Part shown: one piece after another, positions 38,348 to 55,185 of the stretch
How positions within the stretch are numbered: the stretch's first letter is position 1
Layout: each line of letters opens with the position of its first letter
Assembly: GCF_020382885.2 (NCBI RefSeq)
Contig: NC_058495.1
Location: 26,916,127 to 26,980,126 of the forward strand
Length of the DNA: 64,000 nt
From: Scatophagus argus
Lineage: Eukaryota > Chordata > Actinopteri > Scatophagidae
Reading direction: 5' to 3'
The notes under the pieces: generated by a model
The model's input: only the letters and a program-made list of their open reading frames with translations
Told to the model about the DNA's origin: nothing
Databases searched by the model: none
Program-made: the position numbers and the translations under genes

Positions 38348-38456
38348 TAACTCCAGATTCAAAGTAAACAGACATCCCAAAATGTTAACTGCTCTCAAAG
38401 CAGCCTTTAAAACAGTTAACAGCAAAATGTTTGAGAAACATTTTGTGTGATATTTC

Positions 38457-38497
38457 AGGGGCCAGGGGCCAGGGGCCAGGGGCCAGGGGCCAGGGGC
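38457..38497. repeat. G-rich heptamer array (GGGGCCA)n
   Basis: Almost six perfect 7-bp units with a GGGG run in each, in an otherwise AT-rich region. The plus strand could form a G-quadruplex. Confidence 0.95.
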
Positions 38498-40180
38498 ACC
38501 TCGACTTTAAACTCAGCTTGAAAAAACACATTCAGGAATACGATCAGTTAAGGTGTCATGCACAACAGAAACCCAAGATAACCCAAAAACCATGAAAAAA
38601 ATAATACATAAAACACTTACATACACAACTGAGAATTCAAAAAAATAAAGTAGGGGGGTATTGTGCTGGTTAGACTTCAGCATTACTGATGCATACACAC
38701 TTCTACTTTTACATACAAGATATAGATCTTCTTAATAACACTTTGGTTTAGTTTAAAACAAACTATCATAGGCTGTATAATACAGAAAACAGATCTCCAT
38801 ATTTAAAAAATATGTTAAATTAACTCAAATAATAAAAAAAACCATTTTTTTTCAATCAATTTAACTGAAGATGAGGAAAATAACAGACTTCATATCATTT
38901 AACTGTACACTATCTACACAGCTGCTGCTGCTGTTGGGGCAGAAAATGATGTCACAAGGAGACAGATGCCTGATAGGATGACTCATTAGCCAATCAGAAG
39001 ACAGATTATCAGCCACTGGTAACGAGTTACGAAGTGTGAGGAGCGGCTGGTCCCTCAAATATTTTTCGCCATTTTTAATTTTTTTAGAGATTTCTTTTCA
39101 TGAATTGAATGTTGGTGAGTTTATTGTACTGACGCCACTGAAAAAAAGAACTAACAAAATACAGTCAAAATATTCCAAGATAAATGTCCAAAAAATACGT
39201 CATACATGAGAAAAATTCATAGAAATTACAGGCAAAAGGTGCACAGTCGTGAACAAAAGTTGAATTCAATAAAAGTATTTGAGAAAAAGTAAAATTTTTA
39301 AAATTGCAAATACTTTAAGAATAAAATGTCAAAATAAAGTATAATTACATCTGCTTCTGTCTATACATACAGAACCTTAAAGGCAGGATGAGTATGTTTT
39401 TCCCCCCACAATGTTCAGACTCTCAATCGTCACTACAATCATTACAACTTAGTGTCTGCATCTGTACAGACCCTGCACTCAGTCTGTATGTCCCGACGTT
39501 AGCACATTCAGGACTCTTCTGGCTGTCAGCCATGGAGCAGCGGATATGCAGCCGGAGTCCACAGTGTGTGAGGATGGGACTCTTAAAACATGGTGACCAC
39601 ATGTCAGATTGTTAGCATACAATCCACAAGGTCGGGTGGGTGGGCATCTTTGTGTTTTACAAACTGACAAATCCAACTCATTCTGCCCTGCCTATGAAAG
39701 AGGAACCAGACTTTTATAGCAAGAACTCCTCACACTTCACAATTTAACTTAACATGGAGCCTCATCTCCAGTGGTGGTGGTCGTATCTGTCATGTCTCTG
39801 ATCACACTTCCTGTTTAATGATGACACCAGAGGAACCTCAGAGTCCCAGTTGTGAGTCGGCCTCCACCAGAAAATATGACCTGACTGTGAAGGCTTCGCC
39901 TCCTCCTGCATGTTGAAAACTCAGTTTCCCACAATCCACCACTGACTGAACAAGCTCATCTTCTGAAACACTGATTGGCCAGGCCATCCTGAAGACATGG
40001 ATCCTGGAGCAGGATTTCGCTGAATTCTGTCCGACTCAACAAAGAAAGTCCAGTAAATAGTAATAGCTGCCTTGTCAACCGATCACCAAGCCCTGTCGGT
40101 GTGGGGACCAACCAGAGCTCCTCCAGTGACGCAGAGGAGCAGTGACATCACAGATGATATCACAGGTGAATGAAACGATT

Positions 40181-40186
40181 TTTATT
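40181..40186 (-). terminator. Possible polyadenylation signal of pcif1
   Basis: AATAAA on the minus strand, about 380 bp past the stop. Other AATAAA words further on make the true end uncertain. Confidence 0.45.
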
Positions 40187-40562
40187 GCTTGAGCTCCAAC
40201 AAGTCGCTGCTCGCTGATTAACTACATCTGTTGGCTGCAGTCCTTGTTGCTAAGCAACAAGAGCCTTGACACCTATGATGTCAGAGCTTTGACCAACGAG
40301 AAGAGCTGATGTCAGCGTGGATGAACCAGTTTGAGTAAACACAGGAAAGGCCAACAGAAAGGATTAAGTCAGGTTTTAGGGGGAACGGCAGAGCAGCATT
40401 GTGGGTATTTTGACAGAAGCTGAGGATGTGCTACAGGTGCAGGTGAGGGACAATCTGAATAGACGAGACAACGATCAGAACAAACTAACGTGGTATGACA
40501 GAGAAATTTTAAACAACTTTCCAACAGGTGAAGGGACGCAGTCACTGTAAGCCCCGCCTCAC

Positions 40563-41761
40563 CTACACAGCAGCCATCTTGTCTCGAGGACTGCTGCTGC
40601 TGCTGCTGCTGCTGCTACTACTACTGTTGTTGTTGTTGTCATGGCCACCAGGTGACATCACAGCGCTGTGCAACCGATCAGCTGCCTTAGGGGCGGAGTC
40701 TCTGTCTCCAGGCGTGATGTGGGCGGGGCCAGGAGAGGACAAGGAGGAGGGGTGCGATGGGGAGGGCCGGTACGCCGCCATCAGCTCAGCCAGACGCTCC
40801 GGAGTCGGAGCCCACTTCGCAAAACCAGCATCGTTCTGAAGGAAGAGTACTGCTGTACCGTGTACTGCCCGGTAATACATCTCTTCTCTGAAAATACACA
40901 ACATACAAGTTGAATGTTGTATGACAGTATCAGACCAGTACACAGCAGTATATCTACTCCCTAAAGAGACAAACATGAGACATTTTGTACGATGTGTCTT
41001 ACTGTGTAGAAAAGTATGGTGCGTTGTCAGTGTAGTACCAGTGCAGTGCTTTAGTCAGGTCTAGATAGCAGTACAGTGTAGCACAAGTCGAAACAATATA
41101 GTATCACTTTAGAACTGCGATGTATTTGGGTACTACAGGAGTAGTAATATCAGTACCTCTTGCAGATGTGTTGACTCCCGGAGCGATACTCGTGCTCGTA
41201 GGCTGGGATGTTCAGCTGGTGACGAAGAAATCGGCTTCCCTCCATACGGGTCAGAGCCGGGGTGACGGGGTCACGCCACTCAGGGACGAAGACAATGAAG
41301 GACAGAGGTTCAGAGGACTGATCCAACAGCTCCTGACAGACACAGACAGACTGCAATATGTTCACCTGTACTTACAATACAACACAGCATAGTACAATGC
41401 AGACCAGTCCGGTCTGATTTAGATTGACAGCCTGGCTTAAAAGTGTGTGATACCTCCTCTAACCTCCTAACGGATGATCATGAACCTACCGCCACTGGCA
41501 GAATCTTTATTGTTTTGGGAAGAGAGACCTTGAAGCCTCCAGGTTTAGAAGACAACAACAGAACGGTACAAACCAGTATGGATTAGTATGATGCTGGTCA
41601 ATCCATACTGGTATATTTCCCAGTATGGTACAAACTAGTACACGACATAGAAGACTGACCTCAAAGTGGGTCACCATGGTATCCATCAGCTCTTCACAGA
41701 ACGGAGGGTTTGCTTCAAATGAGCCACTGGCTGGACAGAAAGACAGGAATGGCCTGAACCG

Positions 41762-41809
<48 letters not shown>

Positions 41810-44800
41810 GTTAATGACTGCAGTGCATACTCATAGTATTAACATCAAATACTTCAATGCTACTCCAATGCTGTTCTTATCAGCCAGATAATGACAGTAT
41901 GAATATCACAGTATGATTCTACTGACAGTAACGGTTACATACAGACTAACTTTAATTATCTGTAGGTGTGTCTCACCCTCTTGATCCAAAGAAGCCGTCG
42001 GTGTCAGGGAAAGCCGAGCAGAACTGTTTGAAGTAGCAGTTGAGCGGCGAAGCGAAGCACTCAAAGGAAACGCCAAACTGTCGGTTCAACGCCTCAAACA
42101 CCGTCACAGGCAGCGCCCCCTGCAGGCCTGTCCCCTCATTAACCCCTGTGCCAAACATCACCTGGACACACACACACATTAACTCAACAAATTAACTGAG
42201 TTGTTAACAGACTGTCAGGCGAGGTCAGGGAAACCCCGATTGGTTAGCAGAAAGTCAGCTGACCTGGTATCTCTTGAGGAGGCACCAGACTCTGGATAGG
42301 AACTTCTCAAAGCGAGGATCATCAATGCAGCTGTACCTGTACAACAACTCCTGCACAAACAGAGATAGACGGACGGACTTTAAACAGGATTCAACAGACT
42401 CTCACTCTCCTCTGGTTGACATTAGCCACCATGTTGGAAGGGCCTTCATTTGCCCTCATCTGCAGAGAAAAACAGCAATGGTTTAAAACAATGTGCCGAT
42501 CCATTATTGGGTGCAGATTCCCACGCCGAGCAGTACTAAACATCAGGGTCAGTAGTATCTCTCAGTACTGACCAGTTTACTAAAGTGACCTCTGTTGACT
42601 TTGACCATCTCTCCTCTGAAGCGCAGACAGGCCACGTCGTTCTCGAAGTGCAGCTCGACTCGAGGAAGAGGAGGCGAGGGGATCGCCAGACGCACCGGGT
42701 AACAGTAGACTAAGCGGGACTGCTGGGGGGACGCACATGCCTCTGAAGACACACACAACACATGATACACACATGAACAACACACAGGACAGAACGTTAC
42801 CTGTGGGGGGTCCTGCAGTTGACTTGTGTCTGTGTGTACCTGTCGGGGGGTCCTGCAGCAGGCTCAGGTGTGTCTGTCTCAGGCGGCGGCTGTACTCTGC
42901 TGACAGCTGGTAGATCTTGGAACAGATTCCCTCCACGGAGTCTTTGGCGACAGCGGCGACATGAGGTCCACACTGCTGTCTCAGATGCTCCAGACGGTCC
43001 TATGCGCACACACGCACGCACGCACCCACACACACTAATTACACATTCGTATAGTGACTGTGCTGCAACTAAATATTCATCCGTCCATTTTGCAGCTCAT
43101 CTGGGATCAGGCTGTGTACAGCAGGCCAGAGAATCTTCTCCCTTTCCACATCCTCCAGCTCTTCCTGAGGGATCCAAAGCTGTTCCAAGCATGATGAGAT
43201 TCTGCTCTGATCCAGAGATGTTCTCAAGCAGGAGGAGATCTCACAGTTTACTCTTTAAACTTTTGGGATTAAAAAGTGTATTTATCTTTACTCTTATGTC
43301 TCAGCCTCCCTGCATCAGCGAACCATAATGTGATGTAGACTACTGTAATGAGTCTGTCTTGTCCTGTTGACTGGAGGGAAATAACTGGAGTCTCTGCTGA
43401 GTGATGAGTCCAGTCAGACGCCACACACACACACAACCTCAGTGCTGCTGTTGCTCACTAGTTTACATTCATTAACGCATTCTGTCCAAATAAATAAAAA
43501 CGATCCTGTGGTCAAACTCACAGTGTAAAACATTTGCTTTGCCTTCTGTGTGAACACAATCAAAATTTGAAATGTATTAAAGTAGAAAGATGAGTCTCAT
43601 TCCCAGAGAATCTATTCTGTTTGGTGATGGATGAGTGGTCTGTCACTGTGGTGGTAACACACTTGACCACAGTTCCAGTCCTTTGCAGAAGGAATATAAA
43701 GCCCTCACTGTCTAATAAATCAGAGTACAACTCAGTTCTACTGGTGCCTGTAGGCACAAACTCATATTTCTGAACATTTTGGGGAACCTCAAAACCTCTG
43801 CCAGAGAGACGACACCTCGAGTCAGGGTCATCAGTCCTGCCGAGCGTGTTTGTTATGAGACTAAACGTGTTGAGAAGCCTGTAACACAGTGACAAACAGA
43901 AGAGGAGAAGCATCAGGGGTTACCATGTAGTCCTCCTTGCTGGCGGAGTGATCTCGGCGCAGCCAGCTCATGGTGTCTTCAGCGTTCCACTTCACAACCT
44001 TCCTGCTCTCTGGACTCGCATTCCTGAACAGGTCAGACATGAAAGGTCAGAGCTCCTGGACGATGACCTCAACCAGACAGCACCCTGATTGGTCTGCTGT
44101 GACCTACCTGGAGTCAATCATCTTCTTAGCAGCTTCAGCATATTTGAACAGCAGCTTCCGGGCCTCCTCTTTGTACTTGATGCGCGACAACCTGAGACAC
44201 ACAAAGATATTAATGTGTAAAAACAGATAATATTCAAAACACTAATTTCACTGATATGGTCCAGTCCAGACAGGTACCTGATGGGAATGTCGTTCATGAC
44301 CTCTCTGAACATGGACGGGGAGATGACGGGCTCACAGTCGCTTGGCAGTAAGGGGTCATGACCTTTGTCAATCACTTTCCTTTCCAGTAACCAACGGTTG
44401 AATGACTCCCGGGGCGGATCAATACCTGAACCACAGACAGACGTCCCACTTACTGACACGACCAACAAATCCTAATTAATGACCAAAGTCCATCAAGAGC
44501 TGCAAGTCTGTGGACAAGTTCCAAATTAAAACCAACAAGTCAAGTCCAAAATTGAGATGAACTTGATTGTCATGCCTCCACTTTAGTTTTCATCCTACTG
44601 TGTGATGGTACCTTCTCTCTGGTGGCACAGCTCATGGTAGTGTTGCCGAAGTTTGGTGACAAGCTGAGCCCTCTGCAGCTCTATCTCAGGGTGTGGAGGC
44701 AGGTGGTTGGCGGGACGATGCTCTCTGATCACAGCATTGGTCTGGACATCCAGATCCCAGTATACACTGAAAACAAGGCAAGTTTATTTGTAAAGTACCT

Positions 44801-46253
44801 TTCACTGGCAAGGGAATTCAAAGGGTTTCTCATAAGACACAAAAGGCAGGAGAGACAAACCAAGTGCTATTGACAAAGAAGCTGAAGATGCTAACTGAGG
44901 GGGTGTGGCCTCAGTACTCACACAGCTGGTCTGTAGGGAGCAGGGGCAGGGCTGGGAGTGGTGGGCGTGGTTGATTGGGTTTGTTTGTCATCTGGGGCGG
45001 AGCTCCAGGGCTTAACCCCAGGGGTGCTGGGAGAGATGGGCGTGGTGGGCTCCACCTGGAAACCACATGCAGACAGAAGAAGAGATTACACAAAGACCGA
45101 TTTTCCACAATTTCCCTCGGATCAATAAAGCATCTATCTAGCTATCTATCTCTATCAATTCACAACACACCACTCACTAGTTTAACTGTCAAGTCAGCTG
45201 ATCACAACCAGGTGTGCCTTTAAGCTGTAAATGGTCAGTTTTTACCTTGGCTCGTTTGAAGCTGTTAGGCACTGCCCCCTGCTCCTCAGAGCCCCTCCTC
45301 TTCCTCTGACCGTTACCAAGGTTACTGTCTCCACCCTCTGCTGGCGCTGCATTCAGACCCAAAGGATCAGACTGCACATAGAGAGCAAGAAAGTGATTAC
45401 TGGGCTTCATTTCCTGACTACATATGGGAAGATGACAGAAAGAGGACATACGTTATTCATCCATCAAGGGGAAATTTAATGTTTCGCACTGTTCTTATTT
45501 TAAACTAACAGGAACTTTACACATGCATCCCATTGGTTCTGAATCTACCTGGAAGCAGCACCGCATTCATCAAACCACAATGTAAAGAAGGTACAAGAAA
45601 TAAGAAAACAGTGAGCACATCATCTAAAACACTAACATAAAAAGCTTTTGGATTTATCCATGCAAATGCACAACTTGGCTGCCTTGCAAAGGAATCACTG
45701 TCACAGATCACTGTGGAAAAGGACTGCGAGCGTCAGAGAGATGGGCTGCGGAACTGCAGATCCATGGAAGTTGGATTATCGATAAGTCGGAGGGAAAACT
45801 GGCAGGAGCAATAGTGAATCTTGTCTGCAGTTCAAGTGTCCTCCCACTGAGGACACCAAGAAAGGAAGCAGTAACACTACTCACGATGACATCATGCTGA
45901 CCAAGCACTGGCACCTCCCACAGGCTCTGATTGGTGAATCTGTTGAAATAATACGGTCTGTTCTCCCTCCGAGACCAGCACTTTGACCATCCAGCCTGGA
46001 CCAGCTCATCTAACATACAGACAGTTCAGAGGGACACACGCGTCAGAGGGACAGACTGGTGCTGACACTAACCAGCCATCCAAACCAGTTCATCTATCAA
46101 ACAGACAGAGGAGTAGAGAGATGTACCTGGGAGCTCAGGTGGCTTGGCGGTGCTGGACGGAGAAAGGGGCGGTCCCTGAGAGGGGGCGGAGACAGAGGGA
46201 GACTGCATCATGGCCGCCTCCCCTTTCACCGATCCCTGACTGTCACTGGACAT
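40563..46253 (-). CDS. pcif1: Cap-specific adenosine N6-methyltransferase PCIF1 (CAPAM)
   Basis: Binds the phosphorylated CTD of RNA polymerase II and methylates N6 of the first transcribed 2'-O-methyladenosine of capped mRNA (m6Am). Exons: 46253-46127, 46009-45885, 45371-45246, 45055-44922, 44766-44612, 44425-44278, 44191-44108, 44023-43924, 42999-42840, 42742-42573, 42350-42264, 42161-41977, 41753-41660, 41332-41157, 40887-40563; 731 residues (human 704), phases closed. WW domain at about 48-84 ([30 protein letters not shown]). The catalytic NPPF falls near 549-552 in [29 protein letters not shown] and [14 protein letters not shown] are intact. The C-terminus has poly-Ser and poly-Asn coded by trinucleotide repeats. 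A duplicated donor after the exon at 42840 may add 13 residues. Confidence 0.97.
40587..40640. repeat. Coding trinucleotide repeats (CTG/CTA/TTG) in pcif1
   Basis: Adjacent runs of CTG, CTA and TTG on the plus strand. On the gene strand they code about twelve Ser followed (toward the N-terminus) by Asn. Located in the last exon just before the final residues DKMAAV. Confidence 0.9.
41763..41808. repeat. (CA)n microsatellite beside pcif1 acceptor
   Basis: About 23 CA units; on the gene strand a GT run directly upstream of the acceptor for the exon with the catalytic motif (41753-41660). Confidence 0.95.
42798..42857 (-). repeat. Duplicated pcif1 splice donor
   Basis: CTGCAGGACCCCCC plus ACAG|GT occurs twice, with donors at exon ends 42840 and 42801, 39 bp apart. 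The stretch between is open in the pcif1 frame, so both donors give phase 1. Confidence 0.8.
43000..43923 (-). other. Large pcif1 intron
   Basis: The longest pcif1 intron, 924 bp. Reading frames on both strands show no match I recognise; it may contain an old repeat near 43085-43220. Confidence 0.5.
44772..44850 (-). mobile_element. Dispersed repeat fragment (TTTATTTGTAAAG type)
   Basis: AAGTTTATTTGTAAAG, TTTCACTGGCAAGGGAATTC, AAAGGGTTT resembles a common fish repeat end with TTTATTTGTATAGCAC and CAAGGCAATTCAAAG. Located in a pcif1 intron. Confidence 0.45.
45100..45152 (+). mobile_element. LINE 3' end with CTAT tail
   Basis: ACAATTTCCCTCGGATCAAT, AAAGCATCTATCTAGC and further CTAT units, in a pcif1 intron. 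Confidence 0.55.
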
Positions 46254-47899
46254 CTCAGCTGCTCGTCAGAATGACATCGACCTTCTTGGACAAGAAGATA
46301 AACTTTAACTTTCACAATAAAACACTGGTGAGATGTGGACAGCCCCATAATGGAGACTCTGTTTCTAAATATTTCACACTGTTACACAGATCAGACCACA
46401 GACATGCTGAGGAGTTATAAACACTAATAACATCAGCTTCACATTCATGAAAATAGTTTCATAATAAAAATGTAAGCTGTAGTGATGTTGATGATGACAC
46501 AAACAAATGTGATAGTTTAATGGTCGTTACAATGGTGTGACACTGACATTTGTCACTTTTGAGACCATCTGAATGTAACCAACTTCTCTGTTGTGGTGAT
46601 CGCTGGTGTTTCTGACTTTGTTTACATTTGAGAAGACAATTCATAAATTCTAAAAAAATAATTGCTGGTTAAATTCTAACTAACTGTTGCATCTCAAACT
46701 GAGAAACTGACCTGAGCTCTTCAGGCTGTTTCCATTTATAAAACAGGACTGAGTTCTTCTGTCAGGATTGTAACACACTTTGGAAAGAAAGCAACTCTTT
46801 AACCTTCTTTGTATGTAGATGTGGACATAGAGTTTCCTTCATGACAAACAAATAGGTGAAAGCCCGATCAATATTTAGCTGTATTTATAACATTAACATT
46901 GAGACTAGAACTTTCGTTCATTATCAATTAATCTGTTGATCACTGCTTGAATTATTTGTTTTTGTCTACTAAATGACAGACTGAAGAAACTAGAACCAAG
47001 AAGTTCATGGCTTTTGTATGCCAACAATCAATCATCAAAATAGCTGTAGATTTATTTTAGGTCGTGCTTAAAAGGCGGCTGGAGTAGCTTCATTACAGTG
47101 TCGTCTCATTCAACTCTGACTGGGTCCTTCTCTCGTTATAACACTTAAGTTTATTGATAACAACAATACCAAACTATTTTGTTATATATAAAAGTCTCTT
47201 TGTATACTGAAATTGAACTTTTGATGGGGTTTAAAGGGAAATTCTCCAGTTGTAACAGTGTGACATAAGTGACATCTTCTCGTAACTGTTATGACAAACG
47301 ACATAAAAGTAATAGGCAGTGATTTTGTTAAATGTTTGACTTTTTTCAAGAAAAAACGACAAACACAGTGCTGTTCCATTTTGTCCAGCTTGTCATTTGC
47401 TGTCTGTCCCAGTCAAATGAATATGTTTGAACTGAAACTGATGGGCATTTTTCATTGTTTTGACATTTTGTAAACAAAACAATCAATCAATATGCAGATG
47501 AATTAAGTAATGAAACAACTGTTAGCTGCGGCTCTATAAAGTTGCTAATGCCGGTATAAGAAGGTGCATGGCCGTAGTGATGGATGCTGTATGTACAGAT
47601 AATGTCTGTGAGTAAATATAAACTGATCACCATCTGAACAATCAAACTGATTCAGCCAGTGTCAGCACGCTGACAACATGAAGCTTCTGACCGAGCTTTT
47701 CATCACGGACCGTCTAAATGTGGCGGTTTGAAGGCAGATGGCGGCAAACCGAGTAATATCAGAGTTTTATTCTTAACAAAACGATCGATTAACAAAAGAC
47801 AACGTGTATTTTTTATCTCGTGCGAAATTAAATCGCCATGTCCATACACTAAATTAAACGCGAATGTTTTCTTTCTTATAAGCAGAAACGAGCGCTATG
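46254..47899 (-). other. pcif1 5' UTR intron (putative)
   Basis: AT-rich, no coding sequence seen. If the CpG-rich block at 47.9-48.5 kb is the pcif1 promoter, this is the first intron. Confidence 0.45.
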
Positions 47900-48520
47900 G
47901 TTACACGCATGCGCACGACAGGCTTTCCAAACAAACACGGAGGAGGAGATGAGGAGGGGGAGGAGGACAACAAAAAGCTGCGGCTGTTCCTCCAGAGCCC
48001 GGGCTGAAGACACGAACACTGCTGTTCTCAGTATCGCTCGACAACGGGGTCAATCCAGGCTAAATTGATTGAAAAACACAGAAAGGAGAACGGGCCACCT
48101 TTAGCCCCCGTAATTAACAGCTGTTTTGCTCAACCTGCTCGGTCTTCGCTCAGTGCGACCGCTGATGTTTAGGCGCCACTTCTTAGACAAGATGGCGGAC
48201 ACGCCCCTGCCACAGCGCTGCGCGCTCTGCACAAAACTTATGCCCTTTATTTCAAATTCAGTCCTCCTGTGCGCCATTACTCAGGTTAATCTGACGGCCA
48301 AAACCTTCCGCCACTTGTCGGTACCGTTGGAAGGGCTCTGTGGGGCCAGCTGTCCTTACCTTATGCGGTTATGGTGCGGAGAGTAGTGGTTTCTGTCCGT
48401 TTGTTTCGGGTCCTCCGCTCCGCTCCCTCCCCGCCTGCTCAGACATCTTTACAGGGACACGGGGTGAGCCACTGCGCAGGCGCAGCTGGTGCCACGCTTC
48501 CTGTTTAGAGATGTCCCGTA
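47900..48520 (-). promoter_or_regulatory. Probable pcif1 promoter (CpG-rich, YY1-type motif)
   Basis: CpG-rich block upstream of pcif1. It holds CAAGATGGCGG at 48188-48198, the YY1 consensus, which is typical just downstream of starts of housekeeping genes. No other gene start is seen nearby. Confidence 0.5.
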
Positions 48521-50214
48521 CCTCCCGCCATGTTGAGTAGGTCAAACAGGCAGAAAACAACTAATGTGGTGTTTAAACTTTACTCGTTGACTCATAACTT
48601 GTGTCATACTGACACATTTGAAGGATTTCGGCAAGCCAAATAATATGCATTAATATAAGAAATACACTTTAATTCTCAATAAGCTCATATGGATGAGAAT
48701 TCCTTAAAGTGCTCAGATGAAGCAGTAACTTCTACATATCATGACGCCAGAGTTCAGATCCGACAAAAAAGTTAACAAATAAATACAGTTTTAAAGAAAT
48801 AAAGAAGTTACTTTTAGACCTGAACACAGAATTAATCCAGACAACATTAAGCTGATTTTTCCCAAGCACATAATCACTTTTTGTGAAAATGTTCGATGAA
48901 GAAGGTTGGAGCGAACTAAAGTCCAAGTCAATCACTAATAAAAAACTAATATGTTTTATTAAGTAAGCTAAACAGTCATCATGTATAGAAATCTTTCTTT
49001 TAAGAATGTTGCAGAATATACTTAAATGTTATTAACAAGCTTTAACTTCACAACAACAGCTGTGTGTAACCATTTTATACCAAATCTTAGGGAAGATTCA
49101 AATCAGAGAAAATATCAGTATAAAATATGTCTACCTAAAAGACTTGATATTTCTGACAAATTTATCTGAAAATTTTATGCAAAGAAAAATTTCATTCAGA
49201 ATTTTATAAACATCAGAATCAGAATCAGAATCAGCTTTATTTGCCAAGTACGTGTGACCATACAAGGAATTTGACTCTGGATTTTTCTCTGTCCTGTGCA
49301 CCATACAAAATACAAAATAACAAATAATAGTAATAAAAAATGTAGAGTAAAGTATTTACAAGAAGAAAACATGTTTGTGAAACAGTTTCTCTTCAGTTTC
49401 CTGCAGATTTTAGACATTATATTTAAAATATTTTTTAGTTGAGTTTAGTTTTAGTTTTTTAGTTGAGTTGAGTTTGAGTTTTCCTTTTAATGTCTTAAAG
49501 ATATTAATGTATACTTTACTGTATGTGGTCAGTTAAACATTTCAGTGTGATTGTTATTATGGAATATAGGAAAATGCACTTTGACAAAATTTATTTCAAG
49601 ATATCTGTTTATTTTTATTGCAGGAAAATATTAAATAAGACAGCATTCAGATGTTTAAAATCCACAGATTACACAGAAATATCAATCATCAGATCGGACG
49701 TTCGCAGTACCAACAACAATTTGTGAAATTTAATATTTAATTGAAAAGTCAGGTTCATAATACATAAACACACAGTAGTAGTAGTGTGGTTTCTGGGACC
49801 AGGGGTTTCTTATCTGGTACAAGGCTAAAAAGTCACTCAGTTTGAAGCTAAATGGGTTTAAAAGTTGTCAGATCTAATATTGCTCACTCAGTGGGCAATA
49901 CTGTTGTAGGATCTGTGAATTCACCAGATGACCAATACGAAACCTGGGAGAGCTAACCTCTGACGGGATGCAGAGCTGAAGGGTCCAAAACAGAGGAAGC
50001 TATTGTTGCTTATTAGTATAACCTGCTCCATAAGAGAGACGTGGCTTACGGGAGACAGGAGTACATCATACTGATACAACTGGACACTCAAAACTCAAGT
50101 AGTATCTATGTGAGGGTCAGAGGTCTGAGGACACAGACCAGGTCTCACAGGTCAAGCATCAGTGGTCATGGGTCAGGTGTCTGAGGTCACAGGTCAGGTA
50201 TCGGAGGTCAGGTG
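48521..50214. other. AT-rich intergenic stretch
   Basis: No coding sequence recognised; LINE end at 49211-49275. The final 200 bp has repeated GGTCAGGTGTC/GAGGTCA words and should include the hdhd5 3' UTR. Confidence 0.6.
49211..49275 (-). mobile_element. LINE 3' end fragment
   Basis: CATCAGAATCAGAATCAGAA, TCAGCTTTATTTGCCAAGTA, then ACAAGGAATTTGACT. On the minus strand it ends in an ATTCTG tail. Confidence 0.6.

Positions 50215-55185
<4,971 letters not shown>

Larger units (their letters stand above)
35124..40180. other. AT-rich gene-poor stretch between dnttip1 and pcif1
   Basis: 35124-35430 is the CpG-richer dnttip1 promoter side. The rest has no coding sequence I recognise. It carries LINE ends (35819, 36150, 36388), a repeat fragment (38316-38347) and a G-rich heptamer array (38457-38497). 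All reading frames here are short and repeat- or AT-derived. Confidence 0.6.

Noticed and set aside
40528-40839. Plus-strand frame with a polyleucine run
   Set aside because: Antisense of the poly-Ser coding repeat in pcif1.
43085-43220. Possible transposon reading frame in the large pcif1 intron
   Set aside because: Phrases look repeat-like, but I could not tie them to any element.
42819-43328. 169-codon plus-strand open frame
   Set aside because: Lies antisense to a pcif1 exon and intron; composition reflects the antisense of coding sequence.
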